A stretch of 41,232 nucleotides of DNA. Origin: Ruegeria sp. 6PALISEP08 (GTDB lineage: Bacteria; Pseudomonadota; Alphaproteobacteria; Rhodobacterales; Rhodobacteraceae). This document shows, piece by piece, positions 26,053-33,873 of this stretch. The position numbers were made by a program, and so were the translations under genes. The stretch spans positions 1 through 41,232 of the forward strand of contig NZ_LGXZ01000022.1 in assembly GCF_001238295.1 (NCBI RefSeq). The letters are read 5' to 3'. Positions within the stretch are counted from its first letter, which is position 1; the number at the start of each line of letters is the position of its first letter. The notes below the pieces were generated by a model that did no database searches, was not told the origin of the DNA, and saw only the letters and a program-made list of their open reading frames with translations.

Positions 26053-26883
26053 GTGACTGATACAGCAGACTTTGAGATAATGGAACGCCAAGGATGGGCG
26101 GATCCGTCTATTGCTAAAGGGTATGCCGACGGCTTTGAAATGGCGACGCGCCTGGTTGCCAGAAAGCTTGCAAACGAAGTCGCTGCTGGGCCGAACTGCA
26201 AAGTTCTTGATCTGTGCACCGGACATGGTGTCGTAGCAGCAGAGCTTGTGGTCCGCGGCTCGGGTGTAACGGGTTTGGATTTCTCTGAACCAATGATTGA
26301 GCTTGCCCAATCAGCTGTGCCAACAGCGCGGTTCGTACAGGGTGATGCAATGGCAATGGAGTTTCCAGATCACACCTTTGATGCGGTCACAATCGGGTTC
26401 GGCGTCCCACATTTTCCAGACCCCGAACGCGGCCTGAGAGAAGTGAACAGAGTGCTGAAACCGGGCGGTAGAGTTGCCTTCTCGATTTGGCGTGGCAAAG
26501 GATCAGATGGGGCGTTTGGCTGGCTGTTCGATGTTGTTGAACGTCTGGCCGACCCATCTATCTCTCTGCCTGCGGGCCCGGATGCGCACATGCTCGCAGA
26601 CAGCGGAATTGCCAAACCGTTGGTCGAAAGAGCAGGTTTCCGCAATGTGCGGCTTATCGATGTTGCAAGCGAATTGTGCGTTTCAGATCCTATGATGCTT
26701 TTTGATGTTTTTGATGGGGGTGCAGTGCGTGCGGCATCGCTCCTCAAGCGTCAGCCGAAAGAACGGCGTGATGCAATACGTGCGGATTTGGCAACGCGCG
26801 TTCAGGCGGAAGTAAACAAAGACATTCGAGGTTACTTTGTGCCTGCCCCTTCAGTTGTTATCACTGCTTCGTCCCAAGCCTGA
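26053..26883 (+). CDS. Class I SAM-dependent methyltransferase
   Basis: 276 residues from GTG at 26053, with AGGGGG upstream. SAM-binding motif I is KVLDLCTGHGVVAAEL (50-65), motif II VTGLDFSEPMIELA, then FDAVTIGFGVPHFPDPERGL and LKPGGRVAFSIW (the post-motif strand), the pattern of the UbiE/COQ5-like Methyltransf_11 group. Substrate unknown; a small molecule is likely. Its last 52 bases overlap the 3' end of the GFA-family gene on the opposite strand. Confidence 0.85.
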   Translation: MTDTADFEIMERQGWADPSIAKGYADGFEMATRLVARKLANEVAAGPNCKVLDLCTGHGVVAAELVVRGSGVTGLDFSEPMIELAQSAVPTARFVQGDAMAMEFPDHTFDAVTIGFGVPHFPDPERGLREVNRVLKPGGRVAFSIWRGKGSDGAFGWLFDVVERLADPSISLPAGPDAHMLADSGIAKPLVERAGFRNVRLIDVASELCVSDPMMLFDVFDGGAVRAASLLKRQPKERRDAIRADLATRVQAEVNKDIRGYFVPAPSVVITASSQA

Positions 26884-27236
26884 GCTGCTTCGCTGTAGAT
26901 CGATTTCGCCGGATGATACTTGGAGGGATCGTCCATTGATGCCGCATGGACGTAGATGCAGTCACTCATCCGTTCACTTCTACGGATCAGCGGTGAGCCA
27001 CAGTTCGGGTAAAACCCGCTAAAGGTCGACAGCCCTGATCCTCCTGCCATTTCAAATGTTTTGAGCGCATCGCCAATCGAAACAGATTTGGCCACAAGGG
27101 GCACCATCTCTGAAGGTCCCGAGCCGGTGAGCTGCTGGCAATCTCGGCAGTGACATCGAAACATCGGAAGGTCAGAGCGAAATCCAGAATATCGCACCAG
27201 CCCACATTTGCAGCCGCCTTCGATCTTATCACTCAT
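26832..27236 (-). CDS. GFA-family protein lacking one zinc cysteine
   Basis: 134 residues with a strong GGAGGAG site before ATG 27236. GFA/CENP-V fold: CKC at 9-11, FRCHCRDCQ (C28, C30, C33) and a final FYPNCGSP where the family has FCxxCG. Position 76 is Tyr instead of the Cys that normally pairs with C79, so the structural zinc site is incomplete. GFA proteins were named after a glutathione-formaldehyde adduct activity, but most members have no proven function. It follows the broken hydratase on the same strand and overlaps the methyltransferase 3' end. Confidence 0.82.
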   Translation of the reverse strand: MSDKIEGGCKCGLVRYSGFRSDLPMFRCHCRDCQQLTGSGPSEMVPLVAKSVSIGDALKTFEMAGGSGLSTFSGFYPNCGSPLIRRSERMSDCIYVHAASMDDPSKYHPAKSIYSEAAQAWDEAVITTEGAGTK

Positions 27237-27250
27237 GTCTTCTCCTCCAC

Positions 27251-27786
27251 CTAGAAAGGATAGAAGTCGATCAAAACATCATGCGTCGCCGCGATTTTGT
27301 CGCCAAGAACAAGGCAGCCGTGCAATCCTTGTGCTGCGATTGAATCTTCGACCGAGAATTTCCAGTCGGGATAAATCGATTGCACGATTTCAAATCCTGG
27401 AGCGACCCACTCCACGCAATCGGCCAACTGCTTATTGTTCATTTCAGCCGTTGGCGCATAGCCAAGGCCTAGTACGATTTCTGGTTCAATCCTCGGTTCT
27501 GAATACCTTGCAAGTTTACCGGCTGATCAGTCGAAAACAGCCCATCTGCGTGTACCTCTCCCCAAATGGGTTGATCCACACCGTAAACAGGCCAAATCGT
27601 GCGGTTCGTGAAGCCGACTTTTCTGCCGACTCTCTTTTTGCCCTGAAGCTTTCGGACGCGACTTGCAATCGAATATGCGTCATCCAGCGATAGCTGTCCT
27701 GCCTCTGAAGACAGTTTAGGTATCTGCTGGGCAGAGGTCAGGGCATCAGCAATTGTCTGAGCGTTAGATTCAATATCTCTTGTCAT
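27251..27786 (-). pseudogene. 2-keto-4-pentenoate hydratase family gene, frameshifted and truncated
   Basis: From ATG 27786 the frame gives SLDDAYSIASRVRKLQGK, VGRKVGFTNRTIWPVYGVDQ and PIWGEVHADGLF, then VNLQGIQNRG and a stop near 27469. One frame over, the text continues RIEPEIVLGLGYAPT, MNNKQLADCVEWVAPGFEIV and IYPDWKFSVEDS to a stop at 27251. The two halves form a fumarylacetoacetate-hydrolase/MhpD-type hydratase with one base lost near 27508. The last 70 or so residues of the usual 260-residue protein are also missing, so it is almost surely inactive. TATAAT at about 27794-27799 could be a relic promoter element. Confidence 0.8.
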
Positions 27787-27995
27787 ATTCGCATTATACG
27801 CGCCGACGGCTGGATTGCGATGCAAGCGAGGTTTTGAAGGGTCATCGTCGCAAACTCAAAGGCTTGCACTGAAAGTGTCGGTATCTTCTGTATCAAGTGG
27901 GCAAGTCCAAGGCGATCAAGCAACAAAAATCTCCACCCGTTTCTGCACCCTAAATAACTGTGCGCCCAAACTGCTACTAACAGTTCGATTGCAAT

Positions 27996-28616
27996 TTAGA
28001 GCGAGGTGATCGCATTGATCACTGCTTCTCGGCTCTGAACAGCGCCGGTTTGTAGATACTCCATTGCTTTGAGAGCAGCTTCATGGGCTTGGACAGATGA
28101 CCCGCCAACGCAGTCCTCTACAACGCGGCAGAAGTAGTCTGATTGGTGGCCATCGACGAATGTGTAGTGCACACAAACATCCGTCAAACCGCCGCACAAT
28201 AAAAGTGTGTCTACTTTTAAACCGCGCAGCAGGATTTCGAAATCGGTTCCAAAAAAGGCAGAATACCGTCGCTTCGGGACGATGTAGTCACCTTTGCGAT
28301 ATCCCATCTCATCTTTTGCAACTTCCGTTCTTGGATCACCTTCGAGACAGTGTATGTCTTCGTCACCATCCAGTTCCCTGCCGAAATCGACCTGATCGGG
28401 ACGATGGACTTCCTGAACGAAGATGACGGGCACTTTGTTCTCATGCGCGGCGTCAACCAAGTCACGCGCAGTGATCATGCGCTGTTTGTAGCCCGGCATG
28501 TTGTCGATGGAGCGTACTTCGCTGTCATCAATAAACGTGCTCTTTTGAATGTCGATTACGATTAGGGCAGGTCTACCCTCGATCAGTTTCCTGGCTTGTT
28601 TGGTTTTAGTTGTCAT
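27996..28616 (-). CDS. Cysteine hydrolase, isochorismatase family
   Basis: 206 residues, ATG at 28616 with GAGG upstream. The catalytic triad of the family is visible: D22 in VIDIQ, K115 in IVPKRRYSAF and C148 in GLTDVCVHYT, with the usual cis-peptide loop GGLTDV before the Cys. Members hydrolyse amides (nicotinamide, carbamoylsarcosine, ureidoacrylate) or isochorismate; the presence of the Cys favours an amidase-type reaction. No signal peptide. It stands upstream of the broken hydratase with a 200-base gap, so co-transcription is uncertain. Confidence 0.85.
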   Translation of the reverse strand: MTTKTKQARKLIEGRPALIVIDIQKSTFIDDSEVRSIDNMPGYKQRMITARDLVDAAHENKVPVIFVQEVHRPDQVDFGRELDGDEDIHCLEGDPRTEVAKDEMGYRKGDYIVPKRRYSAFFGTDFEILLRGLKVDTLLLCGGLTDVCVHYTFVDGHQSDYFCRVVEDCVGGSSVQAHEAALKAMEYLQTGAVQSREAVINAITSL

Positions 28617-28821
28617 GTTCGACCTCTAACTTGCCAGGTCGTCCTGAAAAAAACGCCCTTGCTTGGCCGGGTCGTCCCAGCGGGCAGATCAAACTTGACT
28701 AAATGTGCAACTGATTACGGTCAAGGGTGTGCTGCGTTGTTGTGGAATGAAAAGCATGTGTCCGCGCCTGGTGGGGCAACATTGACCGCAAAGCTGCCGC
28801 CAGGGGTAAGTGCAGTGAGTG

Positions 28822-28838
28822 TCTGCGCTGAGCGCAGA
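28822..28838. repeat. 17-bp perfect palindrome
   Basis: TCTGCGCTGAGCGCAGA: eight-base arms around a single G, about 70 bases before the acetyltransferase start. Could be a regulator site or a small hairpin; the one-base centre makes a DNA-binding dimer more likely than an RNA stem. Confidence 0.5.
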
Positions 28839-28906
28839 TTGAGCAATGATGCGAGCAAAACCGACGGCGGCTATACAACTTGACCCATCGTTCATAGTGT
28901 AAATGC

Positions 28907-29392
28907 ATGAACAGATTTCGAAATGCCCAACCCTTTGATGCAATTCGATGCTTTGAGATCGAGACTGATGCCTATGAAGGCGACGAAGCAGCTACCCTCG
29001 AAAAGATAGCAAAGAGAATCGAGGTCTATCCCGATGGTTTCCTCATTCTTGAAATCGAAGGTGAGATTGTTGGTTTTGTGAATTGCGGATGTGCGTACAA
29101 CGTTGAAATGTCTGACGAGGAATTCAAAGAACTTGTAGGGCATGACCCCGACGCGCCAAATGTCGTTATTATGTCTGTCGTCGTGGATCCGGCGCATCAA
29201 GAAAAAGGCCTATCGCGGGCATTGATGACTGAATTCGTCGGCCGCATGAGAAAAATGGGCAAATCCGCGATCCACCTTATGTGTAAAGAGCATCACGTCC
29301 CGCTTTATCAGAGATTTGGGTACAACTATCTTCGCCCATCAACCTCTGATCATGGAGGAATGACTTGGCACGAAATGTCTATGCAACTTTGA
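28907..29392 (+). CDS. GNAT acetyltransferase, arylalkylamine-type
   Basis: 161 residues from ATG 28907. The CoA-binding motif is VVVDPAHQEKGLSRALMTEFV (about 91-111), and HLMCKEHHVPLYQRFGY (about 125-141) is the motif B of the AANAT-like branch, where Cys-Lys-Glu-His-His and the Tyr are conserved. The likely reaction is acetylation of a primary amine. No ribosome site is obvious. An IS5-family element follows 130 bases downstream. Function in the cell cannot be told. Confidence 0.78.
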   Translation: MNRFRNAQPFDAIRCFEIETDAYEGDEAATLEKIAKRIEVYPDGFLILEIEGEIVGFVNCGCAYNVEMSDEEFKELVGHDPDAPNVVIMSVVVDPAHQEKGLSRALMTEFVGRMRKMGKSAIHLMCKEHHVPLYQRFGYNYLRPSTSDHGGMTWHEMSMQL

Positions 29393-29523
29393 ACCGTTGT
29401 TGGGTTGAGCCACGGTGAGTGGACATTCAACCTAGCGGTAGGATTTCCGCTTCCTCCGTATAGCAGTCGCTCGCGATATTCAGGCGAACGTCAGCGTCAA
29501 GCCCAAAGCAATCATAGTTCCTA

Positions 29524-30354
29524 GGGTCAGGATGCATTGATTTTCAACGCGCTGCGTGATTCACGGCTCGGAAAACGGAGCGGTGACATGAGCGACCTTG
29601 ACTGGCAGACCAACGAGCAGATGGCCAAACTTACCCTTTTCTTCCCGAAGTCGCACGGCAAGCCACGGGTCGATGACAGACGGGTTCTGAGTGGGATTAT
29701 CTTCATTAATCGCAATGGGTTGCGCTGGCGGGATGCGTCGCGGGAATATGGTCCGCACAAGACGCTTTACAGCCGATGGAAGCGTTGGAGCGAGAAAGGC
29801 ATCTTCGCGCAGATGATGGTCGGCCTGGCTGCCGAGCACGGCGAGGAAAAGACCGTGATGATCGACGCTACCTATTTGAAGGCGCATCGCACTGCGACCA
29901 GCATGGCCGCGAAAAAGGGGGCGTGGACGCCTGATCGGCAGAACCAAGGGCGGCATGAATACCAAACTGCATGCAATCTGCGACAGCCACGGGCGACCGC
30001 TCAGCCTGTTCGTCACCGCTGGGCAGGTCAGCGACTACATCGGTGCGCGGGCGTTACTGAGCAGCCTGCCCAAGGTCGACTGGCTGCTCGGGGACCGCGG
30101 CTATGATGCCGACTGGTTCTGAGAAGCGTTACAAGACAAAGGGATACGCGCATGCATCCCCAGCCGAAATAAACGAAAGACACCGGTTCGATACGACAAG
30201 CGCCGATACAAACGACGCAACCGCATCGAGATCATGTTCGGCAGGCTCAAGGACTGGCGGCGCGTGGCGACACGCTATGATCGCTGTCCCAAGGTTTTCC
30301 TCTCAGCCATCGCTCTGGCTGCGACCGTCATCTATTGGTTATGAATCCTTACCC
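29524..30354 (+). mobile_element. IS5-family insertion sequence (IS427-like)
   Basis: 831 bases bounded by 14-base inverted repeats: GGGTCAGGATGCAT (29524-29537) and, reading inward on the other strand, GGGTAAGGATTCAT (30341-30354), 12 of 14 identical. The flanks carry TA on both sides (29522-29523 and 30355-30356), or CTA if the terminal C is shared, fitting a short target duplication. Size, ends and the two-frame transposase point to the IS427 group. The transposase is damaged, so this copy is probably immobile on its own. Confidence 0.82.
29588..30344 (+). pseudogene. IS5-family DDE transposase, interrupted
   Basis: ATG 29588 begins MSDLDWQTNEQMAKLTLFFP, with RVDDRRVLSGIIFINRNGLRW and VMIDATYLKAHRTA (first catalytic Asp). 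At a run AAAAAGGGGG (about 29914-29923) the frame must move by +1 or -2 to continue GRLIGRTKGGMNTKLHA, LLGDRGYDADWF (second Asp). A TGA at 30120-30122 then replaces the usual Arg codon before EALQDKGI; the same frame continues through NRIEIMFGRLKDWRR (catalytic Glu) to a TGA at 30342-30344. The first shift could be programmed, as in other IS427-group elements, but the internal TGA should inactivate it. Confidence 0.78.
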
Positions 30355-30358
30355 TAAG

Positions 30359-30390
30359 CGGTCGTTCGCTGCACTCGGTGCAAACGACCG
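30359..30390. repeat. Stem-loop beside the IS right end
   Basis: CGGTCGTT (30359-30366) pairs with AACGACCG (30383-30390), and GCAC/GTGC pair inside it. It lies five bases beyond the IS end, so it belongs to the host side. Confidence 0.5.
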
Positions 30391-30498
30391 GTATGCGGAC
30401 TTTTCTGCCATTGGCCCACTTTCACCGCAGGACCGGACACAGCCCTAAGCGGACATTCGTAACAAGGCTTTGCAGCTCCTGCTTCGGACCTTAGGCCG

Positions 30499-31377
30499 TC
30501 AGAGATTGATGGGAGGTGTCGTCACACTGGTTAGGGTCGCCGTTGCAAGCAGGATCAGGACAACAGCCAACATCTCTATTGAAATCGACCGTCGGAGAAC
30601 AATTGTCGCGCCACGCTTCTCAGCCCTGAGAGCCGGAACAAATCTCAGCTTGTTCAGCGCCGCTATACAAAGCAGGGCAGAAACGATCACGATCTTGATC
30701 AAAAGCACCAATCCATACGCCGTTCCGAACAAGGCGGCCAAGGAGCCCGAGAGCAGCCATGCGAGCGCTGCGCCTGCAACAATCAGGACGGCAACTCCAT
30801 AAGCAGCGACACTGCCAAAGTGGTGCAGTAGTTCGGCCCCATTGGGAGTGAGCGCCGCTTTGCGCAAAGGCAGGAGAGCACCGACCCAAAACGCGGCAGC
30901 CAGCAAATGAAGAACCAGCAAGACAGCGAGAACCGCTGTAGGCTCTCCAAGCGAGTGTCCTACCTGGGCAAAGGAAAACGCTACGGCAAGGCTGCCCACC
31001 AAAGCGATCCACTGCCCGACTCGGGAGAGCAAGACTGCCAATATCGCGAGTTCACCAACCCCTCGCCAGATCGCGGCGGTGCCAAGCGGACTGTCCCAAA
31101 CAAAACCAAGCATCATTGGGTCCGTCGCGCCCTCAAAGCCCATCCCAGATATCCGCGCTGCTCTGATGCCAAAACGTAAAGCAAGTACGGCAAAACCGAC
31201 AATCGCAGCTCCGACCGCAAGTTGCCGCGCAAGGCGTAGAACAGACTCTTCAGCGTGCTTGGCAAAGAGGACCGTGAACAGGACGCCACCCATCGCTAGC
31301 AGCGCAGAGCCGTAGCCAAGTGCCTTCGCCAAAATGGCCAAGACAACAACACCGTCAATGGGTGCCAGACCGATCAC
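30499..31377 (-). CDS. copD: Copper resistance protein CopD family
   Basis: 292 residues, almost entirely membrane: about eight hydrophobic segments, with HSLGEPTAVLAVLLVLHLLAAAFWVGALLPL in the middle (the conserved His residues and WxGAL of CopD) and AALNKLRFVPALR near the end. CopD is thought to move copper across the inner membrane with periplasmic CopC. The start ATG overlaps the copC stop by four bases, so the pair is translationally coupled. Last gene of the operon, ending about 145 bases from the IS element. Confidence 0.85.
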   Translation of the reverse strand: MIGLAPIDGVVVLAILAKALGYGSALLAMGGVLFTVLFAKHAEESVLRLARQLAVGAAIVGFAVLALRFGIRAARISGMGFEGATDPMMLGFVWDSPLGTAAIWRGVGELAILAVLLSRVGQWIALVGSLAVAFSFAQVGHSLGEPTAVLAVLLVLHLLAAAFWVGALLPLRKAALTPNGAELLHHFGSVAAYGVAVLIVAGAALAWLLSGSLAALFGTAYGLVLLIKIVIVSALLCIAALNKLRFVPALRAEKRGATIVLRRSISIEMLAVVLILLATATLTSVTTPPINL

Positions 31378-31718
31378 TCAGCGACCGTGAAAGAGAAGCT
31401 GCCCTGCATCGGGTGACCGTCGGAAGCCATACCGCGCCAGTCGAAGCGGTAGCTTCCGGGTGCAAGGTCCTCCAAAGGCATAGCCCGGAACTCTATGGCG
31501 GGGTCCATACCCGTTTCGCGGTCAATTTCGACATCGCCATCGGGTGAGGTCAGCGTGACCGAGATGATGAGCATCGGATCATCGAACCGCATGGAAAGCT
31601 CAGGCACTTCCGTAACGGTAGCACCGTCAGCCGGTGTCGTTGCTTCGGACTTTGAATGCGCGGCCGCAAGCATTGGAGCCATTGCTACGACCAAGCCGAT
31701 AAGAGTTTGTTTGATCAT
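31374..31718 (-). CDS. copC: Periplasmic copper-binding protein CopC
   Basis: 114 residues. The signal peptide ends LAAA-HSKSEATTPADGATV, leaving His as the first mature residue, which with a later Asp and the His in SDGHPM forms the Cu(II) site of CopC. The rest is a small beta-sandwich (LSMRFDDPML, LAPGSYRFDWRGMASDGHPMQG). The Met-rich Cu(I) segment of the Pseudomonas protein is absent, as in most short CopC proteins. It lies 12 bases after the cytochrome gene and overlaps copD. Confidence 0.88.
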   Translation of the reverse strand: MIKQTLIGLVVAMAPMLAAAHSKSEATTPADGATVTEVPELSMRFDDPMLIISVTLTSPDGDVEIDRETGMDPAIEFRAMPLEDLAPGSYRFDWRGMASDGHPMQGSFSFTVAE

Positions 31719-31730
31719 CTGATTTTTCCT

Positions 31731-32195
31731 CTATTCGGATTGGGCATTCAACTCGTCGTGGTACTCACGAAGGTCATAGGGCCAGGTTGACTTGATAAAA
31801 GATAGGACCGTTATGATTTCGCCATCGCTCAACACACCTTCATAGACCGGCATACCGGTTGGGGGCGCATTTTCCATCAGTCCGGCCAGGCCAAATTTGG
31901 TCAGGGTGAAAAGCGTTTCATCATCGTGGTGCCACGTATGCCCTGTGGCGTCATGCGGCGGTGCTGGTAGCAAACCATCCTCGCCGCGTATCCGCCAGTT
32001 TGGCTGTCCTTCAAGGTTCTCACCGTGGCAGATAGCACATTGGTTCGCGTATATATCTTGGCCAACGGCGATAACTTCCGCGTCATCAGGTGTTAAAAGA
32101 CCGACCGGTTCAAAGGCTTGGGCCAAAACGAACGCTACGGAGAAACCGGCGAGCGCAAGCCCACCGGTGACCAAGAGTGTTGTGCGCCCTAGCAT
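31731..32195 (-). CDS. Membrane-anchored cytochrome c of the copper operon
   Basis: 154 residues: an N-terminal hydrophobic segment (about 7-28) that may stay as an anchor, then a single class I haem site CAICH (in ANQCAICHGENLEGQPNWR, about 55-60) and TGMPVYEGVLSDGEI with the distal Met. Similar cytochromes occur next to DUF411 and CopCD genes and may take electrons from copper oxidation or serve a cuproprotein. Start overlaps the DUF411 stop by one base (TGATG), and copC follows after 12 bases. Confidence 0.82.
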   Translation of the reverse strand: MLGRTTLLVTGGLALAGFSVAFVLAQAFEPVGLLTPDDAEVIAVGQDIYANQCAICHGENLEGQPNWRIRGEDGLLPAPPHDATGHTWHHDDETLFTLTKFGLAGLMENAPPTGMPVYEGVLSDGEIITVLSFIKSTWPYDLREYHDELNAQSE

Positions 32196-32662
32196 CAGGT
32201 GTCGAACGGCTGCGCGGTGCCCGCGCGGTAGTATACCGTACCGGCCCCAGCCTCTCCCCCAAATGCAATGACGTCGTAACGGGCGGACGGATCGTCGCCC
32301 ATACCAGGGGAGCCCATTGGCATGCCAGGAACAGCGAGCCCTGTGATGTCAGGCCGATCCTTCAATACGGCTTCCAGTGCTTCGAACGGCACATGGCCTT
32401 CAAAGACATAACCATCGGCTTCTACAGTGTGACAGGACGCGAGGTTCATCGGGATGCTCCGCGCTGACTTCTGTACCTCGGGGTCCGTCAGTTCCTCAAC
32501 GGTGACGGCGTAGCCGCGTGCGCGAGCCAAGTCGGCCCATGCGTGACAACATCCGCAACCTGGTGAACTGAGCACGTGCATTGGGGTGCCTGCACGGACG
32601 GGAAGAGCGGTCGCGATGAGAGCAGTTGCAGACAGTTTGGTGAAGTGACGACGTGTGATCAT
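32195..32662 (-). CDS. DUF411 metal-binding protein with Tat-like signal
   Basis: 155 residues from ATG 32662 with AAAGGA nine bases upstream; the open frame to 32749 would run into the neighbouring gene. N-terminus MITRRHFTKLSATALIATALPVRA has a twin-arginine pattern, so it may be exported folded. The DUF411 core is visible: SSPGCGCCHAWADLA (Cys cluster), SIPMNLASCHTVEADGYVFEGHVP and GLAVPGMPMGSPGM, with Cys, His and Met residues suited to copper. Likely a periplasmic copper chaperone or sink acting with CopC and the cytochrome. Function of DUF411 is not firmly proven. Confidence 0.85.
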   Translation of the reverse strand: MITRRHFTKLSATALIATALPVRAGTPMHVLSSPGCGCCHAWADLARARGYAVTVEELTDPEVQKSARSIPMNLASCHTVEADGYVFEGHVPFEALEAVLKDRPDITGLAVPGMPMGSPGMGDDPSARYDVIAFGGEAGAGTVYYRAGTAQPFDT

Positions 32663-32720
32663 GTCTGTCGGTCCTTTGATGTGAAATTTGAACGGAATGC
32701 GGGCGAGCGCCCGTTGCCAT

Positions 32721-33056
32721 TCAGGCTTTCGGAGGACCGGTGGGAACACCCAGTGCGAGGCCCGAAAAATCGGCTCCAGCGTACGTCACACCACCCACTG
32801 AGATCATCAATGGAGCAATCGGCGAAATCCCCGCCGTGGCGACAAGATCACCAAAACATGATGTTGAACCCATGCCGCTAGTGGTGTCGCAACAATCCGC
32901 AGCAGCTTTCTCGGCATTAGCCAACGGATCGTCGCCCGCCATTTGAGCATGATGACCAGAATGACCCGATCCATGGTTCAAGCCATGCTTCACGGACGCT
33001 ACGGATGCGCCGAAGAATGCAACAACAAGAAGTATCGACAGGAGCAAGCGAAACAT
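32721..33056 (-). CDS. Small exported His/Cys-rich protein, first gene of the copper operon
   Basis: 111 residues with a signal peptide (MFRLLLSILLVVAFFGASVA). The mature protein begins with a His-rich stretch (KHGLNHGSGHSGHHAQM) followed by ADCCDTTSGMGSTSCFGDL, three Cys and a Met cluster, then a plain C-terminus. I do not know the family, but such composition suits metal binding. It is the first gene after the CsoR-like operator, and the predicted promoter leaves almost no leader, so its mRNA may begin at the ATG. DUF411 follows after 58 bases. Confidence 0.75.
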   Translation of the reverse strand: MFRLLLSILLVVAFFGASVASVKHGLNHGSGHSGHHAQMAGDDPLANAEKAAADCCDTTSGMGSTSCFGDLVATAGISPIAPLMISVGGVTYAGADFSGLALGVPTGPPKA

Positions 33057-33061
33057 ACCAA

Positions 33062-33091
33062 ATACCTACTGGGGGTATGAGGTTTTGACAA
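33062..33091 (-). promoter_or_regulatory. CsoR-like operator inside a sigma-70-type promoter
   Basis: ATACCTACTGGGGGTAT (33062-33078) has the G/C tract flanked by ATACC/GGTAT seen in CsoR/RcnR-family operators. On the minus strand TTGTCA (33091-33086) and TAGGTA (33068-33063) are 17 bases apart and could be -35 and -10; the operator covers the spacer and -10. The start codon is only six bases below the -10, so transcription should begin at or next to the ATG. Confidence 0.6.
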
Positions 33092-33264
33092 GTTTCGAGA
33101 ATGTTTCGCCATATATATCCTAATTGCACCCATTTTGGGTGCGCCACATCTCTGGATCATGCCCGACTGGAACAGTGGAACATGGATCACCTGAAATTCT
33201 GGTAAAACTGAATTTTGACTGACCTGCGTATTAGTCAGCAACGGCAAGGTCAGCAGATGGGCGT

Positions 33265-33873
33265 TTAGCCCAAGGTGTTTCCGGTGATGAAGGTGTACGA
33301 ACTTTCGACCAGATCGATGACGACATCCAACTCTTCTGGTGTGGTCGGAGTATAGATCATGACAAAGCCACTCCATCCGGGACGTTGATTGGCCCAAGGG
33401 TGTCCTACGGCCCAGCTAGCCTCAATTGCCCGTCGGGCCATTGCCGGGTGCAGCGAAGCGTGCAAACTGCCATCAGGATGCATATGCGCAAACTCAAACC
33501 CACCGACGATAGAGCTCGGTTGAGACAACAACATGTCGGGATCAAGCTGAAAGCCAATCGCGCCAGGTAGTGATATGCGTGTGGGGCCAAGTGTGACCCC
33601 TGGGAATTGCGCAACTCGCTCCAGCAAGAGCTGGGCCAATTCGGCATCAATTTCGACACCAATCTGAGTATGCGGTACGCCGCTTGTCGTTTCAGGACGG
33701 GGTGAGGTGCGCTCCGGAAACGCGTGCTCTTGCGCGGACGCCATTGAGCACATCAATACCACTACCGTCACAGCAACCGCCAATGTTCTCTGGTGCACAT
33801 TCATCGTGTTGACCATCTGCCAATCAAAAAGATTGAGTGCTGAGCGCAGTATCGGCGCCATTGCACACATCAT
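33265..33873 (-). CDS. DUF5519 (luciferase-like) family protein, exported
   Basis: 202 residues from the ATG at 33873, which overlaps the YceI stop in an ATGA; an ATG at 33804 gives a more ordinary signal peptide (MNVHQRTLAVAVTVVVLMCS). Either way a signal sequence is cut near ASA-QEH. The core matches the DUF5519 pattern: PGVTLGPTRISLPGAIGF, GGFEFAHMHPDGSLHASLHP, AVGHPWANQR and a C-terminal VMIYTPTTPEELDVVIDLVE. Despite the 'luciferase' label the biochemical role is unknown; conserved His residues suggest metal or hydrolytic chemistry. Coupled to yceI. Confidence 0.75.
   Translation of the reverse strand: MMCAMAPILRSALNLFDWQMVNTMNVHQRTLAVAVTVVVLMCSMASAQEHAFPERTSPRPETTSGVPHTQIGVEIDAELAQLLLERVAQFPGVTLGPTRISLPGAIGFQLDPDMLLSQPSSIVGGFEFAHMHPDGSLHASLHPAMARRAIEASWAVGHPWANQRPGWSGFVMIYTPTTPEELDVVIDLVESSYTFITGNTLG

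Noticed and set aside
30120..30122. Selenocysteine codon in the transposase
   Set aside because: The family has Arg or another ordinary residue at this site and no SECIS-like stem is evident.
30103..30357. 84-residue frame inside the IS element
   Set aside because: It is out of frame with the transposase text and ignores the conserved catalytic Glu region.
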